Shown here in pieces: positions 8,878-17,295 of a DNA stretch of 64,000 nucleotides. Position 1 is the first letter of the stretch. Every line of letters begins with the position of its first letter. The notes below the pieces were generated by a model, which was not told the origin of the DNA, searched no databases, and saw nothing but the letters and a program-made list of their open reading frames with translations. The translations under genes were made by a program, and so were the position numbers. This DNA comes from Asaia bogorensis (lineage in GTDB: Bacteria; Pseudomonadota; Alphaproteobacteria; Acetobacterales; Acetobacteraceae). The stretch covers positions 1-64,000 of the forward strand of contig NZ_UEGO01000033.1 in NCBI RefSeq assembly GCF_900465345.1, read 5' to 3'.

Positions 8878-10866
8878 ATGACAGACAGGCCTGCCGGACA
8901 GCCAGGTTCCACCACCGCAGAACCAGGGTCCGTTGTCAGAAACGCAACCGACGGGCAGGGCTCCATCCGCGAGTTCGGCGCGAATGACGGCCTGCACAAG
9001 AAAGCCCCTGTCGGTCTGGCCGGTCTTCTGGGCGTTCTGGGGGTGGTTTATGGTGATATCGGCACCAGCCCGCTCTACGCCTTTCAGGCCTCTGTCCAGA
9101 TCGTCGGCTCGATCCGTCATCCGGCGGAAAGCTGGGAGATCATGGGCATTGAGAGCCTCATCTTCTGGGCGCTCATGCTGGTCGTTACCATCAAATACGT
9201 CATGCTTGTCATGCGCGCCGACCATGATGGCGAAGGCGGCATCATCGCGCTGATGTCTCTGGCACAGCGCGTTTGCAAATCGCCCAGATATCGCTGGTTC
9301 TTCGGCATTGTAGGTATTGGCGGGGCCTGCCTCTTCTTTGGTGATGGCATCATCACCCCAGCGGTTTCGGTTCTCTCGGCCATTGAAGGTATCGAGGTCT
9401 CGGTGCCATCAGCCTCCCACATCATCATACCGGTGGCGATCATCATCCTGATTGCCCTATTCAGCGCGCAGGCACTTGGCACCGGCAAGATCGGTCGTGC
9501 CTTTGGTCCGATCATGATGGTCTGGTTTCTGACGCTGGCCGTCATGGGCATCCATTCCATCGCCCAGACGCCCCATATCCTGATGGCGCTGTCGCCTTAT
9601 TACGCCGCGCAGTTCGTGCTCTATCACGGATGGCTGGCCTTCATCGCCCTGGGCTCTGTCGTTCTTTCCGTGACAGGTGCCGAGGCGCTTTATGCCGATA
9701 TGGGGCATTTCGGTCGGACACCCATCCGCTATGCGTGGCTGTTTTTCGTCCTGCCGTCCCTGACGCTGAATTATCTGGGTCAGGGTGCCCTGCTTCTGCG
9801 CAACCCGGCAGCGCTGCAAAATCCGTTTTACCATCTGGCCCCCGGCTGGGCCCAGATTCCACTTCTGCTCCTTGCCACCATGGCAACCGTGATTGCCAGC
9901 CAGGCCGGCATTTCCGGCGGCTTCTCGCTATGCCGTCAGCTTATCCAGCTGGGCTATCTGCCCCGTATGCGCATCACCCACACCAACGCGGAGGAAGAAG
10001 CGCAGATCTATCTTCCCGTGTTCAACTGGGTGCTTGCCCTGGGGTCGATCCTGCTCGTTCTCTCTTTCCGTTCTTCCTCGGCTCTGGCAGCGGCTTACGG
10101 CATTGCCGTGACAGGCACCTTCATGTGCACGGCCGTTCTGGCCATGGTGGTGTTCCGTCGCGTGTTCAACTGGAGCGCTCCTCTGGCAGGTCTTGTCTTC
10201 GGGTTTTTCCTGCTCAGCGATGGCACCTTCTTCGCGGCGAATGTGCTGAAGATCCCCGATGGCGGCTGGGTGCCTCTGGCCATCGGCGTTTCGGCCACTA
10301 TTCTCATGACCACATGGGCGCGCGGTCGCAGCCTGATCCGCACCCGCCAGATGGCAGATTCACTGCCCATGGCGTCCTTTCTGGCGCGACTGCCGCAATC
10401 ACGCACCGTCAGGGTGCCCGGCATGGCCGTGTTCCTGACAGCCAATCCCGATACCGTTCCCACCTGCCTCCTGCATAATCTCAAGCATAACAAGGTGCTG
10501 CACGACCACGTCCTGTTCGTGACGGTGCAGAACCTCGATCAGCCCGAAGCAGAGCGCGGCCATCGTGCGATGGTGCAGGAGCTGGCGCCGAATATTCATC
10601 GTGTGATCGTGCGTTACGGCTTCATGGAAATGCCCAATCTCCCCAAGGCGCTTGAGGAACTGAATGCGGCCGGGGTTGAGTTCGATGCCATTCAGGCCTC
10701 GTATTTCGTCTCGCGTGAGCTCGTCGTGCGCTCCACCCTGCCCAAGCTCTCGATCTGGCGCATGTGGCTGTTCCTGCTGATGGTACGCAATGCCGTACCC
10801 AGCACCGAATTCTTCCGTATTCCACCTGATCGTGTGGTCGAGCTTGGTGTGAGGATCGCAATCTGA
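8878..10866 (+). CDS. kup: Kup-family potassium/proton symporter
   Basis: A 662-residue inner-membrane transporter for low-affinity K+ uptake. The family hallmark GDIGTSPLYAF lies at residues 59-69 at the start of helix 1. About twelve hydrophobic helices follow, ending near residue 480, then a cytoplasmic C-terminal domain of about 170 residues (TVRVPGMAVFLTANPDTVP). The first 45 residues are a polar tail. The stop TGA (10864-10866) overlaps the apparent CTG start of hemW, so the two genes look translationally coupled. Confidence 0.96.
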   Translation: MTDRPAGQPGSTTAEPGSVVRNATDGQGSIREFGANDGLHKKAPVGLAGLLGVLGVVYGDIGTSPLYAFQASVQIVGSIRHPAESWEIMGIESLIFWALMLVVTIKYVMLVMRADHDGEGGIIALMSLAQRVCKSPRYRWFFGIVGIGGACLFFGDGIITPAVSVLSAIEGIEVSVPSASHIIIPVAIIILIALFSAQALGTGKIGRAFGPIMMVWFLTLAVMGIHSIAQTPHILMALSPYYAAQFVLYHGWLAFIALGSVVLSVTGAEALYADMGHFGRTPIRYAWLFFVLPSLTLNYLGQGALLLRNPAALQNPFYHLAPGWAQIPLLLLATMATVIASQAGISGGFSLCRQLIQLGYLPRMRITHTNAEEEAQIYLPVFNWVLALGSILLVLSFRSSSALAAAYGIAVTGTFMCTAVLAMVVFRRVFNWSAPLAGLVFGFFLLSDGTFFAANVLKIPDGGWVPLAIGVSATILMTTWARGRSLIRTRQMADSLPMASFLARLPQSRTVRVPGMAVFLTANPDTVPTCLLHNLKHNKVLHDHVLFVTVQNLDQPEAERGHRAMVQELAPNIHRVIVRYGFMEMPNLPKALEELNAAGVEFDAIQASYFVSRELVVRSTLPKLSIWRMWLFLLMVRNAVPSTEFFRIPPDRVVELGVRIAI

Positions 10867-12020
10867 GCGCAGCACCGCCGCTCTCGCTCTATGTGCACTG
10901 GCCCTTCTGTCTGGCCAAATGCCCCTATTGCGACTTCAACTCGCATGTGCGCGACGTCATCCCGCATGATCGCTTCACAGCGGCGCTGCGTCAGGAGCTC
11001 GCCCATGATGCTGCCCGCACGGGGCGGCGCAGCCTGCGCTCGATCTTTTTCGGTGGCGGCACACCGTCGCTCATGCACCCTGAAACTGTCGCCCTGATCA
11101 TTCAGGATGCCCTGCACCATTTCGACGCCGCGCCTGATCTGGAAATCACCCTCGAAGCCAATCCAACCAGTGTGGAGCGCGAGAAACTTGCCGGCTTTGC
11201 TCAGGCGGGGGTCAATCGGATATCGCTTGGCATCCAGAGCCTGAACGAGGACTCCCTGCGCTTTCTGGGCCGTGAACATTCGGCCGGACAGGCCGTGCAG
11301 GCGTTGGAGACAGCGCGCGCCCTCTTCCCGCGGCTTTCCTTCGACCTGATCTATGCCCGCCCCGGCCAGAGCCTGAGCGCCTGGGAGACAGAGCTGCGCG
11401 AGGCGCTTGCCCTCGCCTCCGATCACCTGTCCCTCTATCAGCTCACCATCGAACAGGGCACGAAATTCGAGGCACTCTATCGACAGGGGCGGTTCACCCT
11501 GCCCGAGGGAGATGAAGCCGCTCGCCTTTATGAAAAGACTGCCGAGATCGCAGGTCTCTTCGGAATGCGGGATTACGAAATTTCGAATTATGCCCGCCCC
11601 GGTGCCGAGAGCCGTCACAACCTCACTTACTGGCGTTATCAGGATTATATCGGCATCGGGCCGGGCGCACATGGCAGGCTGACGCTCGACAGCACACTTC
11701 TGGCAACAAGACGGCATCGCGCTCCGGAAATCTGGGCAGACCGTGTCGAACAGCGAGGAAGCGGGTCGACCGAGGAAACGCCCCTGTCATCCGAGGAACG
11801 CGGACGTGAGGCGCTCCTGATGGGGTTGCGCCTGCGCGAAGGGATTGATCTGGACTGGTTCGCAACGCGTACAGGACGCCAACTGGCCGAGTGTGTGGAC
11901 CCGATGATTTTCGAGGCGGCACAGGAAGAAAATTATCTCAGCCTTCAGGACAACCGGCTCATTGCCACGGACGAAGGTCGTGTGAGGCTCGAAGCCCTGC
12001 TGGGTGCTCTGGTCCTCTGA
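10863..12020 (+). CDS. hemW: HemW-like radical SAM protein, apparent CTG start
   Basis: A 385-residue radical SAM protein of the HemN/HemW group, the coproporphyrinogen III oxidase-like heme chaperone. The iron-sulfur motif is CLAKCPYCDFNSH (CX3CX2C), with the SAM glycine motif FFGGGTPSLM and the HemW C-terminal domain. Family members begin about ten residues before LYVHWPF with PPLSLY. That segment is in frame here, but no ATG, GTG or TTG exists between the upstream stop (TGA 10827) and GTG 10893. CTG at 10863 would give LSAAPPLSLYVHWPF, has GAGG 8 bases upstream and overlaps the kup stop as CTGA. GTG 10893 is the conventional alternative but removes conserved residues. Confidence 0.88.
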   Translation: MSAAPPLSLYVHWPFCLAKCPYCDFNSHVRDVIPHDRFTAALRQELAHDAARTGRRSLRSIFFGGGTPSLMHPETVALIIQDALHHFDAAPDLEITLEANPTSVEREKLAGFAQAGVNRISLGIQSLNEDSLRFLGREHSAGQAVQALETARALFPRLSFDLIYARPGQSLSAWETELREALALASDHLSLYQLTIEQGTKFEALYRQGRFTLPEGDEAARLYEKTAEIAGLFGMRDYEISNYARPGAESRHNLTYWRYQDYIGIGPGAHGRLTLDSTLLATRRHRAPEIWADRVEQRGSGSTEETPLSSEERGREALLMGLRLREGIDLDWFATRTGRQLAECVDPMIFEAAQEENYLSLQDNRLIATDEGRVRLEALLGALVL

Positions 12021-12179
12021 TCACCCGCAAATCACCGCCCTTCAGCCTTGTGATCGTTCAGGCTGCATGAACACCCTGCACGCCACGAGATGACGTTCAT
12101 CACCCCTTCCCTTAAGACTTTATTGCTCACAGTATGAGACACAGGGGACCGTCCCGCTTTTCCGGAGTCAAACCAGCCT

Positions 12180-13265
12180 ATGCGTTGTTTCCTTGCCAGT
12201 CTGGCGCTTGCCGCCCTCACCATCGGCACAGCCTCCGCCGAAACCCGGAACGGTCCGGAGCTTGTGATTGCCGACAATGACTATCTGGGGCCGGGCGGCT
12301 CGAACATTCAATCCGTTATTCCCCTGCTGAACAACCCGAAACTGAAGGTTCTTGGCCTGACGGTCGTCGCGGGCGATGACTGGGAAAATGCCGAAAGCGC
12401 GCGTATCCGCCGCTTCCTGGAAATTTCGGGGCATCGTGATGTGCCGGTTTATGACGGGGCAACCCAGCCCCTGATCAACACAGTGGCGCTCACCCGCCTG
12501 CGCGAGCAGCAATATGGCAGCCTGCCCTGGAAAGGCGCCTGGGGTGGCATGGGGTCTATGGACAAGACCCCTGACACGCAGCCCGCTGTTGCCCCGACCC
12601 CCGATGGTAAACCCGAGCTTCAGCCTCAGGGCATCCCTGCTGCGCTGTTCATGATCCAGCAGGTCCATGCTCACCCCCATGAGGTGACGATCATCGAAGC
12701 TGGCCCGATGACCAATCTGGCTTTGGCCATTCGTCTGGATCCGAGCTTTGCGAGCACGGCGAAGCAGCTTGTCTTTATGGGCGGCTATCTTGACCTGGCG
12801 ATGATGTCTGTCACCGGCAATGCCGATAACGGATCGGATTTCAATCTGATTTTCGATCCCGAGGCCGCCCATATCACCCTGACCGCGCCCTGGGCCCATA
12901 TCACCTCTGTCGCCAATGTCTCCAATGACGTGGTGCTCAGCAAGGCTGAGGTCGAGGCCATTGCGAAGGATCATCGCTCGGCCGCCACCGATTATCTCGT
13001 GCGCTACTATGTCCCGCTGGCCATGTGGGATGAAGTCACGAGCGCCATCGTGGCCGATCCCTCCCTCGTTACCAGAAAGCAGGACGCCTATATGGATGTC
13101 GAGATCGGCAAGGGCATTGGCTATGGCCACGCCTATGTCTGGCCCGATGCCCTGGCACCAAAGGCAATGGGCGTTCGAAAGGTCAGCATCGTGCAGGCCA
13201 TCGATGTCGATCGCTTCAAGAAGCTCTATGCCGGCTGGGCTCAGGGCTTCATGGGAAAGCACTGA
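12180..13265 (+). CDS. Secreted nucleoside hydrolase-family protein with altered metal motif
   Basis: A 361-residue protein with a clear Sec signal peptide (MRCFLASLALAALTIGTASA) and the inosine/uridine-preferring nucleoside hydrolase fold. Support comes from VLGLTVVAGDDW, PVYDGATQPL, EAGPMTNLALAI and the downstream VFMGGYLD with SDFNLIFDPEAA. A periplasmic enzyme of this kind would release bases from nucleosides for salvage. The N-terminal calcium motif, DXDXXXDD in well-studied members, reads DNDYLGPGGSN, so the last two aspartates are missing. The family still fits, but substrate or activity may differ. An SD-like GGAG lies about 13 bases before the ATG. Confidence 0.8.
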   Translation: MRCFLASLALAALTIGTASAETRNGPELVIADNDYLGPGGSNIQSVIPLLNNPKLKVLGLTVVAGDDWENAESARIRRFLEISGHRDVPVYDGATQPLINTVALTRLREQQYGSLPWKGAWGGMGSMDKTPDTQPAVAPTPDGKPELQPQGIPAALFMIQQVHAHPHEVTIIEAGPMTNLALAIRLDPSFASTAKQLVFMGGYLDLAMMSVTGNADNGSDFNLIFDPEAAHITLTAPWAHITSVANVSNDVVLSKAEVEAIAKDHRSAATDYLVRYYVPLAMWDEVTSAIVADPSLVTRKQDAYMDVEIGKGIGYGHAYVWPDALAPKAMGVRKVSIVQAIDVDRFKKLYAGWAQGFMGKH

Positions 13266-13268
13266 TCC

Positions 13269-13691
13269 TTGCTGCACATGATCAAACTGGTCGTCGGTTG
13301 CACGACCTTCGATGAACTCGCCGCCTGGATGCAGCGCGGCGAGCGTGTTGAGGGGTGCGGTGTCATACGCACACGCACAATGCCCAAACAGGCCGAGGAG
13401 ATCAGTGGGCAGGGCTCGCTTTTCAGGGTGATGGGCGGGCTGGTGCTCTGCCGTCAGCCGATTGTAGGGTTCCGCGCCTTTACGCGCCCTGATGGTCAGC
13501 TGGGCACTCATATCCTCGTTACTGACGAGATCATTCCGGTTCAGCCGCGCGCCATGCGGCCATTTCAGGGCTGGCGTTATCTGAAGCCCGAGGACGCGCC
13601 CATCGATCTGGGCTCGTCACCCGCAGCGACGGGGATCGAGAACCTCCCCCCGGCGCTCAGACGCAGCCTGTCCGAACTCTGCCTGATCTGA
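13269..13691 (+). CDS. DUF1489-family protein
   Basis: A 140-residue cytoplasmic protein matching the alphaproteobacterial DUF1489 family: an N-terminal LHMIKLVVGCTTFDELAAW, then RTRTMPKQAEEI and a C-terminal GWRYLKPEDAPIDL. No function is established. The TTG at 13269 gives the N-terminus MLHMIKL expected for the family; ATG 13278 is the alternative and removes only three residues. The gene starts 3 bp after the nucleoside hydrolase stop and is probably cotranscribed. It converges on the FUSC-family gene with about 40 bp between the stops. Confidence 0.78.
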   Translation: MLHMIKLVVGCTTFDELAAWMQRGERVEGCGVIRTRTMPKQAEEISGQGSLFRVMGGLVLCRQPIVGFRAFTRPDGQLGTHILVTDEIIPVQPRAMRPFQGWRYLKPEDAPIDLGSSPAATGIENLPPALRRSLSELCLI

Positions 13692-13730
13692 TTTCTCACT
13701 GCTCTGATTTTCGGGCAGGCGAGGGCGGCA

Positions 13731-15773
13731 TCATAGCGCGGCATCTCCTTCCAGCCTGCTCTGAAGCCCGGCCTTCTGCCCCAGCCGCATCAGAGCCGTC
13801 TCGTCATTGAGCCAGGTCAGAACTTCCTGCATGGCGAGAGGGCCCGTCCTTTCGGCATCTTGCGGCGCGATCTTCGCACCGCGGGACTTTCCCTCCGACG
13901 CGATCGCCTGCGCCCACCGCTCGAAGCGTTCCGCCTCCTGCAGGTCAGGGCTTCGCAGCCCGTTCTGCATATCGAAGCGATAGAGGGTCAGTTCGCCGCT
14001 CAGGCGACGCAGCGCCCGCAGGACGGCCTGCACATCCCGTGACTCCCCATCGCGCAGTTGCGTCACCAGCCCGCCGAACAAAGGCAGTCCCCCACGAGAG
14101 AACTCGGCAGCAATGGTTGTCATCCCGGCCTCACGCTGCGCCTTGTCGGTCTGGCCCTGATCCGTATCGCCCGAAAGAACAAGGCTGGCATAACGGCAAT
14201 GGGCCAGTATCGCACGCCGGACCAGCGTCTCCCGGTCGGAATCGCCGCGCTGGGGCCAGAGCAGCAGGACGCAAAGCAGAGCGATCCCGCTGCCGATCAG
14301 ATTGTCCAGCACGCGCGCCCACACGATGCCGCCCCCCGGCATCAGCGCCTCGGCAATAACGACCACCAGTCCGGTCAGGAAAAATACCAGCATGGTGTAA
14401 TTGACAGCCCGGGTCGCAATCGCTGCGAGAGAGAGAAAAACCGCTGCGATCAGGAGGGGGATTTTACCCGGCAGCACCAGAGCGCAAAGCGCCGCGAGCA
14501 GACTGCCCCCGATACTGCCCACAACACGCTCCATGCTGCGCACAATGGTCAGGTTGCCAGCTGGCTGCATGACCAGCAGTGCCGCGATCAGCGCCCAGTA
14601 GGAAAACCCTTCGCCGCCATACAGACAGACGATCTGGGTCAGGGTGAGCGCCAGAGAAAGACGAAGCGAGTGGCGCCATATCAAAGGAGTCAAAGCGCGA
14701 CCACGCCCGGATTGCCCCTCACTCTCCTCACGATGGCGGCGCGAAAACGCGGCGATCATTTGCTGGAAAGCCGCGGCGCAGGCGATGACAGGCATGGCGT
14801 TGACCACACCACCGTTGCGCGACTCCCTGTCGAGGCGCTGTGCAAGCTGCCCGAGAATACGAAAATCGGGCTCAGGCCGCGCGACCTGTCGCATGCACTC
14901 GTGGCAGGCCATGCCGAGCCGGCCAAGGAGGACGCGCAGCTCAGGCGATAAGGGCCCATTCTGCGAAAGATGCTCCAGCGCCAGCAACGCGGTAAAGACG
15001 CGCTCGGCTGCCATGAGTGTCGCTTCCATGCGCCGACGCAGGCGCATATTGCCATGACGCGCATCGAGCATCAGCAGCAAGGTTCTGGCACGCTCGATCG
15101 CGTTTCGCGCCGCCTGACGATGCACGGCCTCGCGCAGGCGGCCGGCTGACAACTCGCGCGCCATCAGATCGAGAATATAGAACGTTGCCGACAGGCTGCG
15201 GCGCGCCGGGGCATAAGGCTGCTGCCGCCAAAGCACCAGGCAGAACAGCGTCGCCAGGGCACCCCCCGCGAAGAACAGACCCGCAATCTCCGCTGCCTGA
15301 CGCGGAGGCGAGGGAAAACCGGTGGCTGCAACGGCGGCACATCCGGCCAGCGCCCAAAGCTGCATGACCGCCGGAGAGAACATACGCGCCAGACCGCAAC
15401 CCAGCCCGATGAGCGCCACAAGCGGCACAGTGGCCCAGGGACCAAACAGGCTCAGGCTGGAAACCCCGAACACAAGAAGGGTGCCAGCCAGCGTGAACCC
15501 GCCCAGAACCTGAAAGCGCTCGCGATTGGGGCCGCCCGGATCAATCAGACAGGCCCAGAAGCAGGCAAAGGCAATCCAGGCGAGAACAGGTTGATCGAAG
15601 AAGAGCGAGGGGGTCAGGGCGAGCGCCGTGACAAGGCCCGCCCGCGCGCCTTCGTACAGGCTCAACTGCTCGGGCGTGAGCGTGATGGCATAACGCGCGA
15701 GATGGTTTGTGGAGGTTGTGAGAAAGGCAGCCAGAGGGCGAGAGGCAGAAAGCCGGGTCTTGCCCTTCATCAT
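13731..15773 (-). CDS. FUSC/YccS-family inner-membrane protein (putative aromatic acid or xenobiotic exporter)
   Basis: A 680-residue protein with the duplicated architecture of the fusaric acid resistance/AaeB/YccS family: a membrane block of about six helices at 40-180, a soluble helical stretch at 180-360, a second membrane block at about 370-510 (SLALTLTQIVCLYGGEGFSYWALIAALLV) and a cytoplasmic C-terminus. Family members export aromatic carboxylic acids or toxic compounds. The start is placed at ATG 15773 because GGAGG precedes it; GTG 15785 overlaps that site. It lies close behind the nitronate monooxygenase-like gene on the same strand. Confidence 0.8.
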   Translation of the reverse strand: MMKGKTRLSASRPLAAFLTTSTNHLARYAITLTPEQLSLYEGARAGLVTALALTPSLFFDQPVLAWIAFACFWACLIDPGGPNRERFQVLGGFTLAGTLLVFGVSSLSLFGPWATVPLVALIGLGCGLARMFSPAVMQLWALAGCAAVAATGFPSPPRQAAEIAGLFFAGGALATLFCLVLWRQQPYAPARRSLSATFYILDLMARELSAGRLREAVHRQAARNAIERARTLLLMLDARHGNMRLRRRMEATLMAAERVFTALLALEHLSQNGPLSPELRVLLGRLGMACHECMRQVARPEPDFRILGQLAQRLDRESRNGGVVNAMPVIACAAAFQQMIAAFSRRHREESEGQSGRGRALTPLIWRHSLRLSLALTLTQIVCLYGGEGFSYWALIAALLVMQPAGNLTIVRSMERVVGSIGGSLLAALCALVLPGKIPLLIAAVFLSLAAIATRAVNYTMLVFFLTGLVVVIAEALMPGGGIVWARVLDNLIGSGIALLCVLLLWPQRGDSDRETLVRRAILAHCRYASLVLSGDTDQGQTDKAQREAGMTTIAAEFSRGGLPLFGGLVTQLRDGESRDVQAVLRALRRLSGELTLYRFDMQNGLRSPDLQEAERFERWAQAIASEGKSRGAKIAPQDAERTGPLAMQEVLTWLNDETALMRLGQKAGLQSRLEGDAAL

Positions 15774-15804
15774 GCCGTTTCGCACCTCCGCTGTTTGAGG
15801 GGGC

Positions 15805-17268
15805 TCAGCGCCCCGTCATGATCTGTTCGACAAGCTGACCGACTGTCGGCGTGAAGCCATCAGCATAGAACGGATCGGAACCGAAACGCCATGCGTTCGT
15901 CCCACCAAACATCAGGTTATGATCGACCAACAGGTCGGCGGCCTCGATCCCCATGCTGTCATCGGCATGAGCAATGTCCTGCAGGCTCTTCTGGATGCAG
16001 AAGGAACGCGGATCGGACTTCGCCCCGTTGGTATAGTTCGGGCCGCGCTGGCTCCAGTTGGAGAAGCGACATTCCGAAAGACAGCCCATGCAGGCCACCT
16101 GATCGGCCACGATCACGCGGCTTTCCTCAGGCGTGACGAAAACGAGTGTCGAATCCGGCGTACGCATGGCCTCGGTATAGCCCGCAGCTTCCCACGCCAG
16201 AACATGCTCGCGATCCGTTGCAGTCATCCAGACCTCGCGCTTGCGCGCGCCGATCCCGTGAGCGGTATCATGCTCGCCCACAGGTTCGCTGCTATAGGCC
16301 ACCTGACGTTCGGAACGCCCACGCAGGTTTTGCATGAAGCTGTTGTTCACAGCCGATGAGTAAAAGCCCGTGGGTGAGAAGCGATTGAGATACACATCGC
16401 CTTCATGCAGGCGGCGCAGGCGGCGCTTCCATGCATCAGGGATAGGGCTCTCCTGTGTCAGCAACGGGCGTGTGCCGAACTGGAATACGATCGGGCCGAT
16501 CTCGGGATTATTGAACCAGTGCGCCCATTCCTCGAGCCACCAGACACCGCCGGCCATGATGATCGGCACGGTCTCGAGACCGAACTGGTTCATGGACTTG
16601 CGCAGCGCGGCAACGCGAGGATAGGGGTCTTCCGGCTTGAGCGGGTTCTCGGTGTTCGACAGCCCGTTATGGCCGCCCGCCCGCCAGGGATCCTCATAAA
16701 CCACGCCGCCCAGCAATTCGGATGTCTTGCTATACGAACGCTTCCACAGCGCGTTGAAAGCGCGCGCCGAGGAGACGATCGGATAATAATGCACCTTGTG
16801 ACGTGCGGCAATTTCCGACAGACGATACGGCATGCCTGCGCCGCAGGTCAGCCCGTCGATCATCCCGGGGGCACCCTCGAGGATGCCCTCGATCACCTGC
16901 TCGGCACCGCCCATCTCCCACAGGAGATTGGCGTTGATCATGCCCTTGCTGCCTGCAATTTCGCGGGCAATGCGAACCTGGGTGATACCGCCCTCGATCG
17001 CGTAGCGGATCAGTTCCTCATGACGCTCACGGCGCGTACGGCCCGAATAGATCTGGAGGATACGGTTGCCATCTGCATCATAGCTGTCGGCATTGACGGC
17101 AGAGACAGTGCCCACGCCACCAGCAGCAGCCCAGTGGCCTGCTGATATACCGGTCGAAACCGAGACGCCCTTGCCACCCTCAACGAGGGGGAGAACCTCC
17201 CGGCCAGCCATGCGGACGGTATCAATCGACATCATAATCTGTGTTGTACTCCGAGGGAGGAGGCCCAT
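15805..17268 (-). CDS. Nitronate monooxygenase-family flavoprotein with a C-terminal cysteine cluster
   Basis: A 487-residue protein of the FMN-dependent nitronate monooxygenase/2-nitropropane dioxygenase superfamily: VSTGISAGHWAAAGGVGTVSAVN at the N-terminus, QVRIAREIAGSKGMINANLLW, VYEDPWRAGGHNG, and the barrel end MAGGVWWLEEW. Longer than typical family members, it has a C-terminal extension containing ACMGCLSECRFSNW, a CX2CX3C cluster that could bind iron-sulfur or another metal. The reaction is unknown. A strong AGGAGGAGG lies about 8 bases before the ATG at 17268. It follows pnp by 27 bp, so it may be cotranscribed with the translation operon. Confidence 0.78.
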   Translation of the reverse strand: MGLLPRSTTQIMMSIDTVRMAGREVLPLVEGGKGVSVSTGISAGHWAAAGGVGTVSAVNADSYDADGNRILQIYSGRTRRERHEELIRYAIEGGITQVRIAREIAGSKGMINANLLWEMGGAEQVIEGILEGAPGMIDGLTCGAGMPYRLSEIAARHKVHYYPIVSSARAFNALWKRSYSKTSELLGGVVYEDPWRAGGHNGLSNTENPLKPEDPYPRVAALRKSMNQFGLETVPIIMAGGVWWLEEWAHWFNNPEIGPIVFQFGTRPLLTQESPIPDAWKRRLRRLHEGDVYLNRFSPTGFYSSAVNNSFMQNLRGRSERQVAYSSEPVGEHDTAHGIGARKREVWMTATDREHVLAWEAAGYTEAMRTPDSTLVFVTPEESRVIVADQVACMGCLSECRFSNWSQRGPNYTNGAKSDPRSFCIQKSLQDIAHADDSMGIEAADLLVDHNLMFGGTNAWRFGSDPFYADGFTPTVGQLVEQIMTGR

Positions 17269-17295
17269 TCATGGCCCTCCTCCTGAAACGGGAGA

